NCBI GenBank assembly: GCA_965248675.1
Contig: CBDFJZ010000008.1
Span: forward strand, 372,001 to 436,000
Length of the DNA: 64,000 bases
Reading direction: 5' to 3'
Source of the DNA: UBA6627 sp965248675
GTDB lineage: Bacteria; Chloroflexota; Dehalococcoidia; UBA2979
Shown here: positions 55,764-64,000 of the stretch, one piece after another
Position numbering within the stretch: position 1 is the first letter of the stretch
Layout of the letters: every line of letters begins with the position of its first letter
Notes under the pieces: generated by a model
What the model saw: the letters and a program-made list of their open reading frames with translations, nothing else
Database searches by the model: none
What the model was told of the DNA's origin: nothing
Translations under genes and position numbers: made by a program

Positions 55764-57389
55764 GTGCGGCCTGTGCTTGCCCGTTGGATCACGGTCCTCT
55801 TCGTCGTTGTGCTCGTGGGGGCCGTGGCGTGCGACGGCACCCGACAGCACGACGCAGACTCGACCGTCGATCCCCCGTCGCCGACACCGACGGTCGAGGT
55901 CGACGACCTGACTCCCGGTCCAACGCCCGAGCCGGGTGCCGGCGCGATCCTCGAGGGCGTGTTCGAGACGGGGTTCGAGCACTCGGGCTTTTACGCAAAC
56001 GCCGTCTGCCCGGAGGGCAACGGGGCCTACTGGGTCGCGTGGACGGCTGAGTCGAGGTTCGCCGAACGTCTGGAGGATGAGACCGGCGTGTATCCGTTCG
56101 CGGAGCGGGACGCACTCGCCTTCCGAGTGACCGTGCGCGGCGATGTGTCGCCGGACGGGAAGTACGGACACCTTGGTCAATACTCTCGCGAGGTGACGGT
56201 GCTCGAGCTGATCGAGGCCGAGCTCGCGACCGGTTGCGACGACGACGGACCCGGAAGCGACGATGACGACACCGACGAACCGTCCGGCTCGCCCGAGCCG
56301 CCGTCTGTGGTGGCGTTCGACAGCGCCGGCGATGAGGTGCGGCTGGGCGTCGGCAGCTCCTGCTGGCAGAGCCGCGCCGGCGGCGTGGGGCTGTGCGCGG
56401 ACACGATGGGGCACATCACCAACGCCGAGCCGCTCGTGGTCGCGGCAGGTGAGACGGTATTCCTGAGCTCGCAGCTGGTGCTGGCGGACGCGGATGTCGA
56501 ACTCCGCGTGTGGTCGGTGAAGAACGACCAGCCGCTGGCGAGCGGGCCGGACTGGCTGGCGTGGCGATCCTCAGAGCCTGCGACGTCGATCCCGGTCGCC
56601 GTCGGCGACGTGGGTGTCGCCTTCGAGGCCGACCTCGCGCCGGGGCTGTTCGTGGTCAGCGCCTTCGTGGTCGTGCCACAGGGCGATGTCTCGTATGGCC
56701 TGCTGCTGCGGGTCGAGGGAGTCGCAGCGAGCGACGCGGTCTCGCCCGGCGAACCGGTCGCGCTGGGTGTCGGACAGACGGTTGGCATCGAGGGCAGCGG
56801 CGACACCCTGGCGTTCACCGGAGTGATCTCCGACTCGCGTTGTCCCGTCAACGTGAGGTGTGTCTGGGCTGGTGAGGCGGTGCTCGCGTTCGAGCTCAGG
56901 CACCACGGCGCGGTGGTCGCGCGCTCAGTGACGGTCAGCCCCAGCGTTGACGCCAGCGGGGTCCTGGGGCCGTACCGCCTGGCGGTGCTCAGCCTCGAGC
57001 CTGAGCCGACGGCGGCGACGGCCATTCCTCCCGCCGATTACGAGGCGACAATCGTGCTGGACCGGCTACCAACACTGCCGCCGGGCTCGGGGATCGAGGG
57101 GGTCATCACGCTCGGGCCGCTGTGCCCGGTCATGCAGGCCGGGGTACCGTGTCCCGACCGGGTCTACGCAGCAACGTTGGCGCTGCTGGACGCGAGCGGC
57201 CGAGAGGTGGATCGAGTCACCTCGGGCGCGGACGGCCACTACCGCCTGATGGTTGCACCGGGTCAGTACACGCTCGTACCGCAGTCGCCGCCGGGACTAC
57301 CGCTGCCCTTCGCCGACCCGATCGCCGTCGACGTCGTAGCCGGCTCGTGGACGACCCTCGACGTGGCGTACGACAGCGGGATTCGCTAG
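55764..57389 (+). CDS. Secreted lipoprotein with Cys-rich and carboxypeptidase-regulatory-like domains
   Basis: 541 residues. A type II signal (VLFVVVLVGAVAC) is followed by a Pro/Thr-rich linker, beta-rich domains and a small Cys domain (DSRCPVNVRCVWAGEAVL) seen in many secreted proteins of this kind. The end (GIEGVITLGPLCPVMQAG ... DASGREVDRVTSGADGHYRL) is a carboxypeptidase-regulatory-like or peptidase-associated fold. GTG 55764 or GTG 55773 are both possible starts. A hairpin at 57426 follows. Confidence 0.72.
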   Translation: MRPVLARWITVLFVVVLVGAVACDGTRQHDADSTVDPPSPTPTVEVDDLTPGPTPEPGAGAILEGVFETGFEHSGFYANAVCPEGNGAYWVAWTAESRFAERLEDETGVYPFAERDALAFRVTVRGDVSPDGKYGHLGQYSREVTVLELIEAELATGCDDDGPGSDDDDTDEPSGSPEPPSVVAFDSAGDEVRLGVGSSCWQSRAGGVGLCADTMGHITNAEPLVVAAGETVFLSSQLVLADADVELRVWSVKNDQPLASGPDWLAWRSSEPATSIPVAVGDVGVAFEADLAPGLFVVSAFVVVPQGDVSYGLLLRVEGVAASDAVSPGEPVALGVGQTVGIEGSGDTLAFTGVISDSRCPVNVRCVWAGEAVLAFELRHHGAVVARSVTVSPSVDASGVLGPYRLAVLSLEPEPTAATAIPPADYEATIVLDRLPTLPPGSGIEGVITLGPLCPVMQAGVPCPDRVYAATLALLDASGREVDRVTSGADGHYRLMVAPGQYTLVPQSPPGLPLPFADPIAVDVVAGSWTTLDVAYDSGIR

Positions 57390-57425
57390 CCGCGTCTCGC
57401 CGAGGGGATTCGGGGTTAACCGACA

Positions 57426-57447
57426 GTGGCCACCCGTGGGTGGCCAC
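57426..57447 (+). terminator. Strong hairpin after the lipoprotein gene
   Basis: GTGGCCACCC (57426-57435) and GGGTGGCCAC (57438-57447) are perfectly complementary around GT. It lies 37 bp after the stop. There is no T-tract, so it may be a processing or pausing hairpin rather than a classic terminator. Confidence 0.5.
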
Positions 57448-57486
57448 CTGCCGTCTGCTCCGAGCAACGTCTAGGAGACCGCTGCG

Positions 57487-57549
57487 TCAAGCTGCGAGAT
57501 CGGGATCAGCATTCGCGCAGCGATCAGCTTTCGGCTTGTCGTACTTCAT
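57487..57549 (-). CDS. Possible 20-aa peptide with an ideal ribosome binding site
   Basis: ATG 57549 is preceded by GGAGGTGA (complement of 57551-57558), fully complementary to the 16S anti-SD. The frame encodes MKYDKPKADRCANADPDLAA. If the AAA in the sixth and seventh codons is one base too long, the frame continues instead to a hydrophobic end (LIAARMLIPISQLD) and stops at 57471. Short peptides beginning MKYxKP are often ribosomally made, modified precursors, but no modification genes are adjacent. Confidence 0.35.
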   Translation of the reverse strand: MKYDKPKADRCANADPDLAA

Positions 57550-57655
57550 GTCACCTCCGGGTCACGAGGCGTCCCTGCCAGAGCGTGCTCAACCCGGGGA
57601 TCTAGTCGATCGGGAGCCCGATCGTGCAACCGACTCGCGCCGCTACACTCCGGCG

Positions 57656-58109
57656 GTGAACAACCCGGGCTCCGAGGTCGACCCGGTGCGACTCGTAGGC
57701 GCCCGACGCGATGATCTCCGCCGAACGCGACGGCGTGATCCGCGCCTGGAACGCGGCCGCGGAGCGCGTGTTCGGCCTCCCCGGGGCCGATGCTATCGGT
57801 CAACGCCTCGACGTCATCGTCCCCGAGCAATTCCGGGGCGCGCACTGGGCTGGCTGGGCACGCGCGCTCGCCGAGCGCAAGACGAAGTACGTCGGCCAGT
57901 CCGTTCCGACCCGCGCCGAGCGCGCGGACGGCACGCCGATCACCGTCGAGCTCAGCTTCGCGATCGTCCTCGGTGACGACGGGGCGAGCATCGGCGCGCT
58001 CGCCACGGCGCGTGACATCTCGGAGCGCTGGGAGCCGGACCGCGCGACGCTTCGCCGGCTATGCGAACTCGAGGCGGAGCTCGAAGAGCCGAGCGACAAC
58101 GCCGGCTAG
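57656..58109 (+). pseudogene. Single PAS-domain protein, frameshift near its start
   Basis: About 150 residues. After GTG 57656 the frame reads VDPVRLVGAR and then must shift one base near 57700 (loss of one C) to reach DAMISAERDGVIRAWNAAAERVFG, a PAS start. IVPEQFRGAHWAGW and ADGTPITVELSF ... ATARDISERWEPDRATL are PAS core and PAC-like tail. A standalone PAS sensor; no output domain. The internal ATG 57711 would still give the core domain. Confidence 0.65.
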
Positions 58110-58189
58110 TGCCTGAGGCCGCCACGCGCGACGCGTTATAGTGCCGCCGTCTGGATGCCCGTCCGGAACCGCGCGCCCCGAGGAGCCCG

Positions 58190-60502
58190 ATGATGACGAC
58201 GACCGCCGTTCGCCCCGAGGATTGCCTCTCGCAGCACGAGGGGGAGGCGACGGTCGACGGCGCCGATGGAGCGATCCGGATCGTTCGCGATCGATGGGGC
58301 ATTCCGCACGCTCAAGCGGGATCGGCACGTGATGCGTTCTTCGCGCAGGGCTACTGCCTCGGACAGGATCGGCTCTGGCAACTCGAGCTCTACCGGCACT
58401 TCGCCTGGGGTCGAGGCGCCGAGTTGCTCGGCAAAGGCCTGCTGCGGCGCGACCAGCAGAACCGACGGCTCAAGATCGGTCGCCATGCCGAGGGGGAGTG
58501 GGAGGCGCAGAGCGACCAGGCGCGGCTGATCCTGCAGGCGTACGCGGACGGCGTGAACGCGGCCATCGCCTCGAACCCCGCGCCGTACGAGTTCCACGTG
58601 CTGCCGGGCAGCTCCGAGCTGCATGAGATGGCGCCGTGGCGCCCGGTCGATTCGCTCGCCGTGCTGAAGATGGTTTCCGCGGGCGCCCAGTGGGCGAGCC
58701 GGCTGACGCACGCCAAGATCGCCGCGGCGCTCGGGGCCGAGGCCGTCGCGGCGCTGGTTCCCGATCTCCCGTCCGGCAGCTCGCTGATCACGCCCTCGGG
58801 CCTTCGCTGGACCGACGAGACCCACCCGTTCGCCGAGGACATCGAGGCGGCCGGCGGCGAGCCGGACGGCATCGTCGCCGCGGGTGGCGGATCGAACTGC
58901 TGGGTGATCGGCGGGTCGAAGAGCGCGACCGGGCGGCCGATCGTGGTCGGCGATCCGCACCTCGCGATCGGCATCCCGGCGCAGTGGTTCGTCATGCACA
59001 TGGATTGCCCGGAGTTCAACGTCGCCGGCCCGTGCTCGCCCGGCTACCCGGGGCCTGTCTACTACGGCCACAACACCAGGGTCGCCTGGACGATGACGCA
59101 CTCCGGTGGTGATCGCTGGGACCTCTACCGCGAGCATCTCCGCCGCGTCACGAATGGCCGCAACGCGCCGAGTCAGTTGCAGGCTGAGTTTCGAGGCGAA
59201 TGGGAGCCGCTAACAGCTCGGGAGGAGCGGTTCGAGGTCCGCGGCGGCGATCCTGTCGACGTCACGATGTGGGACACGCGCCACGGTCCGGTCATGTCCG
59301 GCGACCCGGAGCGCGACGAGGAGGTGGTCGCCGCCGCGTGGGGCCTCGCGGAGCCCGCGCACGACATGGACGCGCTGTGGGCCGTGCTTACCGCAAGCGA
59401 CGCGGCCGAGGTGCGCGACGGGTTCCGCACCTACGATTCGATCAGCGGCAACTACTGTTTCGCCGACCAGGCCGGCGACATCGGTTACCAGTACGTCGGT
59501 CGCATTCCTCGCCGTCCCGCGTGGCTCGTGCCGGTGCCCGGCTGGGACGGCGAGCACGAGTGGAACGGCAGCATCCCGAAGGAGGAACTGCCCGCCGAGG
59601 ACAACCCGCCGAACGGCTTCATCGTGACGGCGAACAACCGCACGACGACACCCGACTACCCGCACTACCTCAACTACGCCGGCACCCGCTTCCGCGCCGA
59701 TCGCCTGCACGAGCTGATGGACGAGGTGGAGACGTTCGCGCTCGACGACATCCCGGCGCTGCAGCAGGACGTCGTGAGCATCCCGCATCGCGAGGCGATC
59801 GAAGCGCTGACCTCGTTCGAGGCGAACGACCCGCGCGCCCGATCGCTCCAGCTGCTGCTCGGCGGCTGGGACGGGAGCATGGACGCGGACAGCGCGCCGG
59901 CCGCCCTGGCGAACGAGGCTCGCGATCGGCTCGCGGCGCTGACGGTGGAGGCCTACTACGCCCGGGTCGAGGGCCTCGCGCCACAGATGCCGGCCTCACA
60001 CACCGTCCTGCTGGCGCAGCTGGCCCGACGGTCCCCGCTCATGCTCGGCGAGTTCGAGTCGTGGGAGGCGGCGATGGAGCGGGCGCTCATCGAGGCGGGC
60101 GAGGCTCTAACCGATCGACAGGGCAGCGATCCTGAGTCCTGGCGCTGGGCGGAGGACCACAAAATCGTCTGGGCTCACAACCTCGGTCGCGATCCCGAGC
60201 TGAAACCGACCTTCGACCTCGATCCGTTGCCGATGCAAGGCGACCGCAACACCGTGTGGAACGCGAGCTCCCCGCTCGGCGCAACCGGGACGCACGGCGT
60301 GAGCTACCGGCAGATCCTCGACATGGGCGATCTGAACGCCGCTCGGATCGTGATCCCGCCCGGGAACAGCGGTCAGCCCGGGTCCACTCATTACAACGAC
60401 CACGTCCGGGAGTGGCTCGAGGGCGAATACCATCCGCTGTTCGTCGAGTGGAGCGACATCGAGGCCAATGCGGAGGCGGAGCTGCAGCTCACGCCATCGT
60501 GA
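58190..60502 (+). CDS. Penicillin acylase family Ntn-hydrolase
   Basis: 770 residues. The alpha-beta precursor of an N-terminal nucleophile hydrolase: alpha region with RDRWGIPHAQAGSARDAFFAQGYCLGQDRLWQLELYRHFAWGRGAELLG, and the beta start GGSNCWVIGGSKSATGRP with Ser235 as the autocatalytic nucleophile, DPHL soon after and VAWTMTHSGGDRWDLY later. The normal beta N-terminus is Ser-Asn; Ser-Asn-Cys here is compatible. It hydrolyses amides (N-acyl amino acids or acyl-homoserine lactones in relatives). No signal peptide, so it appears cytoplasmic, unlike E. coli enzyme. GAGGAG precedes the start ATG. Confidence 0.86.
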   Translation: MMTTTAVRPEDCLSQHEGEATVDGADGAIRIVRDRWGIPHAQAGSARDAFFAQGYCLGQDRLWQLELYRHFAWGRGAELLGKGLLRRDQQNRRLKIGRHAEGEWEAQSDQARLILQAYADGVNAAIASNPAPYEFHVLPGSSELHEMAPWRPVDSLAVLKMVSAGAQWASRLTHAKIAAALGAEAVAALVPDLPSGSSLITPSGLRWTDETHPFAEDIEAAGGEPDGIVAAGGGSNCWVIGGSKSATGRPIVVGDPHLAIGIPAQWFVMHMDCPEFNVAGPCSPGYPGPVYYGHNTRVAWTMTHSGGDRWDLYREHLRRVTNGRNAPSQLQAEFRGEWEPLTAREERFEVRGGDPVDVTMWDTRHGPVMSGDPERDEEVVAAAWGLAEPAHDMDALWAVLTASDAAEVRDGFRTYDSISGNYCFADQAGDIGYQYVGRIPRRPAWLVPVPGWDGEHEWNGSIPKEELPAEDNPPNGFIVTANNRTTTPDYPHYLNYAGTRFRADRLHELMDEVETFALDDIPALQQDVVSIPHREAIEALTSFEANDPRARSLQLLLGGWDGSMDADSAPAALANEARDRLAALTVEAYYARVEGLAPQMPASHTVLLAQLARRSPLMLGEFESWEAAMERALIEAGEALTDRQGSDPESWRWAEDHKIVWAHNLGRDPELKPTFDLDPLPMQGDRNTVWNASSPLGATGTHGVSYRQILDMGDLNAARIVIPPGNSGQPGSTHYNDHVREWLEGEYHPLFVEWSDIEANAEAELQLTPS

Positions 60503-60526
60503 TCACCACCCGCCGTCGAACACAAG

Positions 60527-60555
60527 AAAGCGGGGCCCTCGAGGGCCCCGCTTTT
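60527..60555. terminator. Bidirectional rho-independent terminator
   Basis: 14-bp perfect palindrome (60527-60540 with 60541-60554) flanked by A and T runs (AAAG ... CTTTT), between two converging genes. The stem is GC-rich with TCGA centre. It works equally for both directions. Confidence 0.85.
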
Positions 60556-60578
60556 GTCTGTGCTCGACTGCTCGTGAA

Positions 60579-60974
60579 CTACGGAGCGCAGCTGACCGTT
60601 GTCGAACCGGTACCGATCATGTGCTTCGGGCCCTTGGTGAGACGAAACTCGTAGGTGTACTCGCCCTCCACTCGGTTAGAACGGGCGAAGATGTCGGATC
60701 CATCGTCAGCGACCCGCTGGTGGAACCCGATGAGGACCGGCGCGGCGCCGTCCTTCGATTCAAAGAGCTGAACGTTCAACTTCGGACCTTTGGTGATCGT
60801 CTCGTTCCACGCGCCGTCGAGCGTGATCGTGCAGTTGCCGTTGCTCGTATCGACGGTGTGCGCGATCGAGACGGGAGCCATCGACGGTGCCGCCGATACC
60901 AGCGACGGGACCGCGAGCACGGCGGCGGCGACCACGCCAAACGCCACTCGGATCAATGTCTTTCTCTTCAGCAT
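60579..60974 (-). CDS. Secreted hypothetical protein, 131 aa
   Basis: Type I signal peptide (LKRKTLIRVAFGVVAAAVLAVPSLVSAAPS) followed by an about 100-residue beta domain with two cysteines (SNGNCTITLDGAW and the last residues VSCAP) that may bridge. ATG 60974 follows GGGAAGG and replaces the long in-frame start. Function unknown. Confidence 0.68.
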   Translation of the reverse strand: MLKRKTLIRVAFGVVAAAVLAVPSLVSAAPSMAPVSIAHTVDTSNGNCTITLDGAWNETITKGPKLNVQLFESKDGAAPVLIGFHQRVADDGSDIFARSNRVEGEYTYEFRLTKGPKHMIGTGSTTVSCAP

Positions 60975-61139
60975 CCTAACGCCTTCCCTCAAGACCGCTG
61001 TCGGGTGCCTCAAGAAAGTGTCGGAACTTCGCGAGAGCGTCTTAACGGCAAAAACCGGCAAATCTACAGTTGGGGACCACCCGAGGATTTGGCCGTGCTC
61101 GTCCGCGCCGCCGCATACCGGCCCACGCGGGCACGAACG

Positions 61140-61440
61140 CTAGCCGATGGCGATGGTTGCCGATCTGCGCGCCCATTCGAGGAGCTGCTGGACGTCCTCG
61201 CGGACGTCCGGCGGTACCGAGAAGTACGGCATCCGTGCGTGCTTCTCGGATCCCGCGGCCTCGAACCGCGCTCGATTCGCGTCGTCGACCTTCAGGTGCA
61301 GCTGTGCGTCCGCGTCGATCAGCGCGAGCATCGAGCCGTCGGCGAAGATGCCGGCACGGCCGAACATCTTCTTCCAGGAGACCGCGCCGAGGCTGTCGAG
61401 CGTCTCGATCAGCTCCTCTGCGAACCCACCGACGGCGTCC
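61140..61440 (-). CDS. TfoX N-terminal domain protein (start unresolved)
   Basis: About 100 residues: ELIETLDSLGAVSWKKMFGRAGIFADGSMLALIDADAQLHLKVDD ... MPYFSVPPDVREDVQQLLEWARRS, a TfoX_N domain, known from competence regulators but also from general proteins. No ATG or GTG lies in frame just before the homology; the nearest ATG is one base out of frame at about 61470, so a base may be missing here too. It follows the isochorismatase with its stop a few bases away. Confidence 0.65.
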
Positions 61441-61494
61441 GAATAGCGTGCGCCGCGGATCGACCGCCCATGCTTCCGAGCGTCGAGGCGATCG

Positions 61495-62146
61495 CTACCC
61501 CGCGAGCGCGCGCTCCGCCTCGTCCGTGGTCCACACGGCGTTGGCGAGGAACCCGAAGTTGATGAGCGCGGCCTGGTAACCGTCGCCGAGCTCGTCGTGC
61601 TGGGCGGCCGCCGTCGCGTCCTTGACGACGGCCACCTCGAAGCCCTGTTCCAGCAGCTCACGCAGGTGGCTCTCCAGGCAGAGGTTTGCCGACATGCCGG
61701 CCAGCACGACCTTGTCGATACCGCGCTTGCGCAACTGCAGCCCGACGTCGTTCGTCTCCGGCCCGTAGACCTTGTGCGGACTGGCGACGATCGTTCTTGC
61801 CGTCCTCGATGTAGGGCTTGTACCGCTCGAGCCAGTCCGCGCCCGAGCCGTCGAACCCATCGAGCGTGAGCGCGCCCGTGCGGTCAAACATGTGGATCTC
61901 GTGCATCATCGCCTCCACGGTGCCGCCGAACTGCCAGCCGTGATCGGTCGGGTAGTAGTAGTGAGGCGAGATCACCACCTCGTACCCGCCGTCCTTCGCC
62001 GCCCGCAGCACGCGCTCCAGGTTCTCGACCGTACCGTTCTCGGTCACGCTGTTGCCGACGAGGCCCCACGTCACCCCGTCTTCGCTCAGAAAGTCGTTCT
62101 GTGGATCGGTGATCAGAATCGCGGTGTCCGTCTTCGAGATCTCCAT
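61495..62146 (-). pseudogene. Isochorismatase-like hydrolase, one frameshift
   Basis: About 217 residues. AILITDPQNDFLSEDG carries the catalytic Asp, and VLAGMSANLCLESHLRELLEQGFEVAVVKDATAA carries the catalytic Cys and the cis-peptide region. The frame shifts near 61790-61806, where one extra A (AAGAACG for AAGACG) separates YIEDGK from TIVASPHKVYG. AAGGAGG precedes ATG 62146. Relatives include nicotinamidases and isochorismatases; no choice is possible here. Confidence 0.75.
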
Positions 62147-62273
62147 GCCCGCCTCCTTGGCTCGCGCTCACCTGATTACTGATCGTGAGTCGGCAGCGGC
62201 GACTGCGTTGTGACCGCTGCTACGCAGCTCAGCTCCGGCCGTACCCTCGGATGCCCGATCGGCAGAGGATGCG

Positions 62274-62854
62274 ATGACCGATCCGATCGCCCGTTTCGAG
62301 GACTGGTTCGCCGAGGCGGTGCGTCTCGAGCCCGGTGTTCCTGACGCCGCGGCGCTCGCCACCGTGGGCGCCAGCGGTCGCCCGTCGAACCGGGTGGTCC
62401 TCGTGAAGGCGGTCAGCGCCGAGGGTTCGATTTCTTCACCAACTACGACTCGCGCAAAGGCGACGACCTCGCAGCCAATCCGGCCGCCGCGCTGACCTAC
62501 CACTGGAAGTCCCTCGGTCGGTCGGTCCGCGTCGAAGGCGACGCGCAGCGGCTGCCGCCAGCGAACTCGGACGCCTACTGGTACAGCCGCCCGCGCGCGA
62601 GCCGGATCAGCGCACGCATCTCGGACCAGTCGCGACCGGTCGACTCGCGCGATCACCTCGAAGCGCGTGTGCGCGAGGAAACCGACCGCATCGACGAGGC
62701 GGAGGTCGAGCGGCCGGCGAACTGGGGCGGCTACCGCCTGGTGCCGGTGCGCATGGAGTTCTGGACGCACCGCGACGACCGGCTCCACGACCGCCTCGAG
62801 TTCACGCGCCTCACCCCACACGACGACTGGCAATCGCGGCTGCTCCAGCCCTAA
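62274..62854 (+). pseudogene. pdxH: Pyridoxamine 5'-phosphate oxidase-like protein, one frameshift
   Basis: About 193 residues. PSNRVVLVKAVSAEG (FMN/PLP site) must be joined by one base near 62430 to FFTNYDSRKGDDLAANP, YHWKSLGRSVRVEGDAQRLP, SYWYSRPRASRISARIS and the end RLVPVRMEFWTHRDDRLHDRLEF, the E. coli PdxH order of motifs. It oxidises PNP or PMP to PLP using FMN and O2. Divergent from the isochorismatase. Confidence 0.8.
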
Positions 62855-62997
62855 GGCGATCTGGGGGACCTGGGAGTACCACGTGCTCGCGGTGTCGGGC
62901 GCCGGGAACCTCGCGCGGCCGATGACGGCGGCCGGCTCCTAGGCGCGGTCCCGCGCAGGGCCGGCGACAGAGGTCCGTCCGAGCAGGCCGGCCGCCC

Positions 62998-63926
62998 TCA
63001 CGACGGCCGCGTCGCGAGCAGCGCTTCCACCTCGGCGCGCGACGGCATCGCTTCCTGCGCGCCCGGTCGGGTGACGCAGAGCGCGCCGGTGGCGACGCCG
63101 ATCCGTGCCGCCTCGAGGAGATCGAGGCCCAACGCCAGGCCGGCAGCGAGCCCGCCGTTGAACGCGTCGCCGGCCCCAACCGTCGCCAGCGGCTTCACCT
63201 CGAAGGACGGGACGAGTTCGGAGATGCCGGCCGCCTCGACCCAGACGCCTTGCGCGGCGAGTGTGACGATCGCCGCACCGGCGCCGCGCTCGCGGAGCGC
63301 GCGGCGGCCTCGCTCGCCGAGTCAGCGTCGTGTACCGGGCGACCCGCCAAATCCGAGGCCTCGTGCTCGTTCGGCGTCACCACATCGGCAAGCGGCAGCA
63401 GGAACGTCGCCTCTTCGCGCGTCGGCGCGGGATCGAGGATGACGGTCGTACCGCGATCGCGTGCGGCGCGCATCGCAGCGGCCGTGGCTCCGAGCGGCGT
63501 TTCCTGCTGGACGAGCAGCACCGAGCCGGAGCCGAGGCTGCCCGCCACCTGGAGCGCGAGCGCCTCATCCACCTGCGTGTTCGCCCCGTAGACCGCATTG
63601 ACCGAGTTCTCGCCGGTACCGTCGATCAGGATCACGGCGACACCGCAATGCTGACCGGCTGCCGTTCCCAGGAACTGCGTGCCCACGCCCGCGGCTTCCA
63701 GGTAGGCGCGCATCTCCTCGGAGTAGCGGTCGTCACCGAGGATCCCGGCCATCTCGACCGGGACGCGGCCCTGGAGGATGCGCGCCACGGCGACCGCCTG
63801 GTTGGCGCCCTTGCCGCCGGGGGTGGTGTAGAAGCGGGTGCCTTCACGCGTCTCGCCGCGGCCGGCGATCACCGGCGCTTCGACGATGAAGTCCATGTTC
63901 ACGCCACCGAGTGCAACGACCGTCAT
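62998..63926 (-). pseudogene. rbsK: Ribokinase (PfkB family), one frameshift
   Basis: About 309 residues. PGGKGANQAVAVARI (N-terminal PfkB signature) and, after a one-base shift near 63290-63310 in a GCGCGC region, AIVTLAAQGVW and TVGAGDAFNGGLAAGLA, the C-terminal signature with the catalytic Asp. NPAP-like LDPAPTREEA and VTPNEHEASDL are ribokinase-typical. It phosphorylates D-ribose or a related sugar with ATP. Confidence 0.82.
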
Positions 63927-63964
63927 TGCGCGACTGTAGTGGGCCGCGCCGCGATCGCTCTAGC

Positions 63965-64000
63965 TCAGGCGCCGCGCGCGAACTTCACCGCTTCGTCGAT
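63965..64000 (-). CDS. C-terminal end of an unidentified gene (partial)
   Basis: The frame IDEAVKFARGA ends with TGA (63965-63967) and runs off the window. Too short to name; it lies just upstream of the ribokinase on the same strand and may be its operon partner. Confidence 0.4.
   Translation of the reverse strand: MDEAVKFARGA

Noticed and set aside
57711..58109. PAS protein starting only at ATG 57711
   Set aside because: The GTG 57656 start plus one restored base gives the normal lead-in to the PAS core, so I treat the gene as longer with a shift.

Overview
This is high-G+C bacterial DNA with densely packed genes on both strands, short overlapping gene pairs (ATGA and GTGA junctions) and purine-rich ribosome binding sites. 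The gene set fits an aerobic, versatile heterotroph from an uncultured lineage: an F420-type luciferase-like enzyme, a plant-type ketol-acid reductoisomerase, single-chain biotin-dependent acyl-CoA carboxylases, a trimethylamine-dehydrogenase-like enzyme, many CoA-, amidohydrolase- and lactonase-like enzymes, an AfsR-type BTAD regulator and a post-COAP-1 surface protein. An uncultured Chloroflexota (Dehalococcoidia/SAR202-like) or a deep-branching actinobacterium would fit; I cannot decide between them from this window.

Layout. 1-3.1 kb: tail of a surface protein and a BTAD/NB-ARC regulator broken by two frameshifts. 3.2-13 kb: small-molecule enzymes (two overlapping SRPBCC proteins, VOC protein, SDR, enoyl-CoA hydratase, amidohydrolase, Gfo/Idh/MocA oxidoreductase, MBL-fold hydrolase, LtrA). 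12.7-13.8 kb: a HEPN/MNT pair. 13.8-18.1 kb: sugar-lactone-oxidase/quinone-reductase operon and a TadG-like protein. 18.2-26.1 kb: ilvC, MFS exporter, rhodanese, MBL hydrolase, aldo/keto reductase, a broken SET-domain gene and a lipoprotein. 26.2-34.9 kb: tRNA-Ser(GCT), miaB and the NAD block: an NrtR-type Nudix regulator, a Nudix hydrolase and an LLM flavoenzyme in one overlapping unit, then a strong promoter carrying a 31-bp perfect palindrome, nadA, a thioesterase, and further on nadB-nadC.

36.9-46.4 kb is an accessory, decaying region. A 5' half of a tRNA-Ser(TGA) gene at 36.9 kb and the intact gene at 41.5 kb share an identical 33-bp core. They bracket a trimethylamine-dehydrogenase homologue, a methyltransferase remnant, a MOSC protein and a tyrosine-integrase remnant that ends beside the intact tRNA. 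Beyond it lie a homocysteine methyltransferase, CaiB-type CoA transferases and fragments of an iron alcohol dehydrogenase, a transposase and a protein kinase. 46.4-53.2 kb holds two tandem BC-BCCP-CT carboxylases. The first lacks the biotinyl lysine, and the two are far more alike in their BC halves than in their CT halves. 53.4-64 kb: NHL beta-propeller protein, ketopantoate-reductase-like enzyme, lipoprotein, PAS protein, penicillin acylase, TfoX-like protein, isochorismatase, PdxH-like oxidase and ribokinase.

Caution: many otherwise well-conserved genes carry one single-base frameshift or one in-frame stop, often in C or CG runs. One CoA transferase carries two shifts that compensate each other within about 50 bp. 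This looks more like residual assembly error than biology for most of them, so I give those genes their full extent and mark the break.
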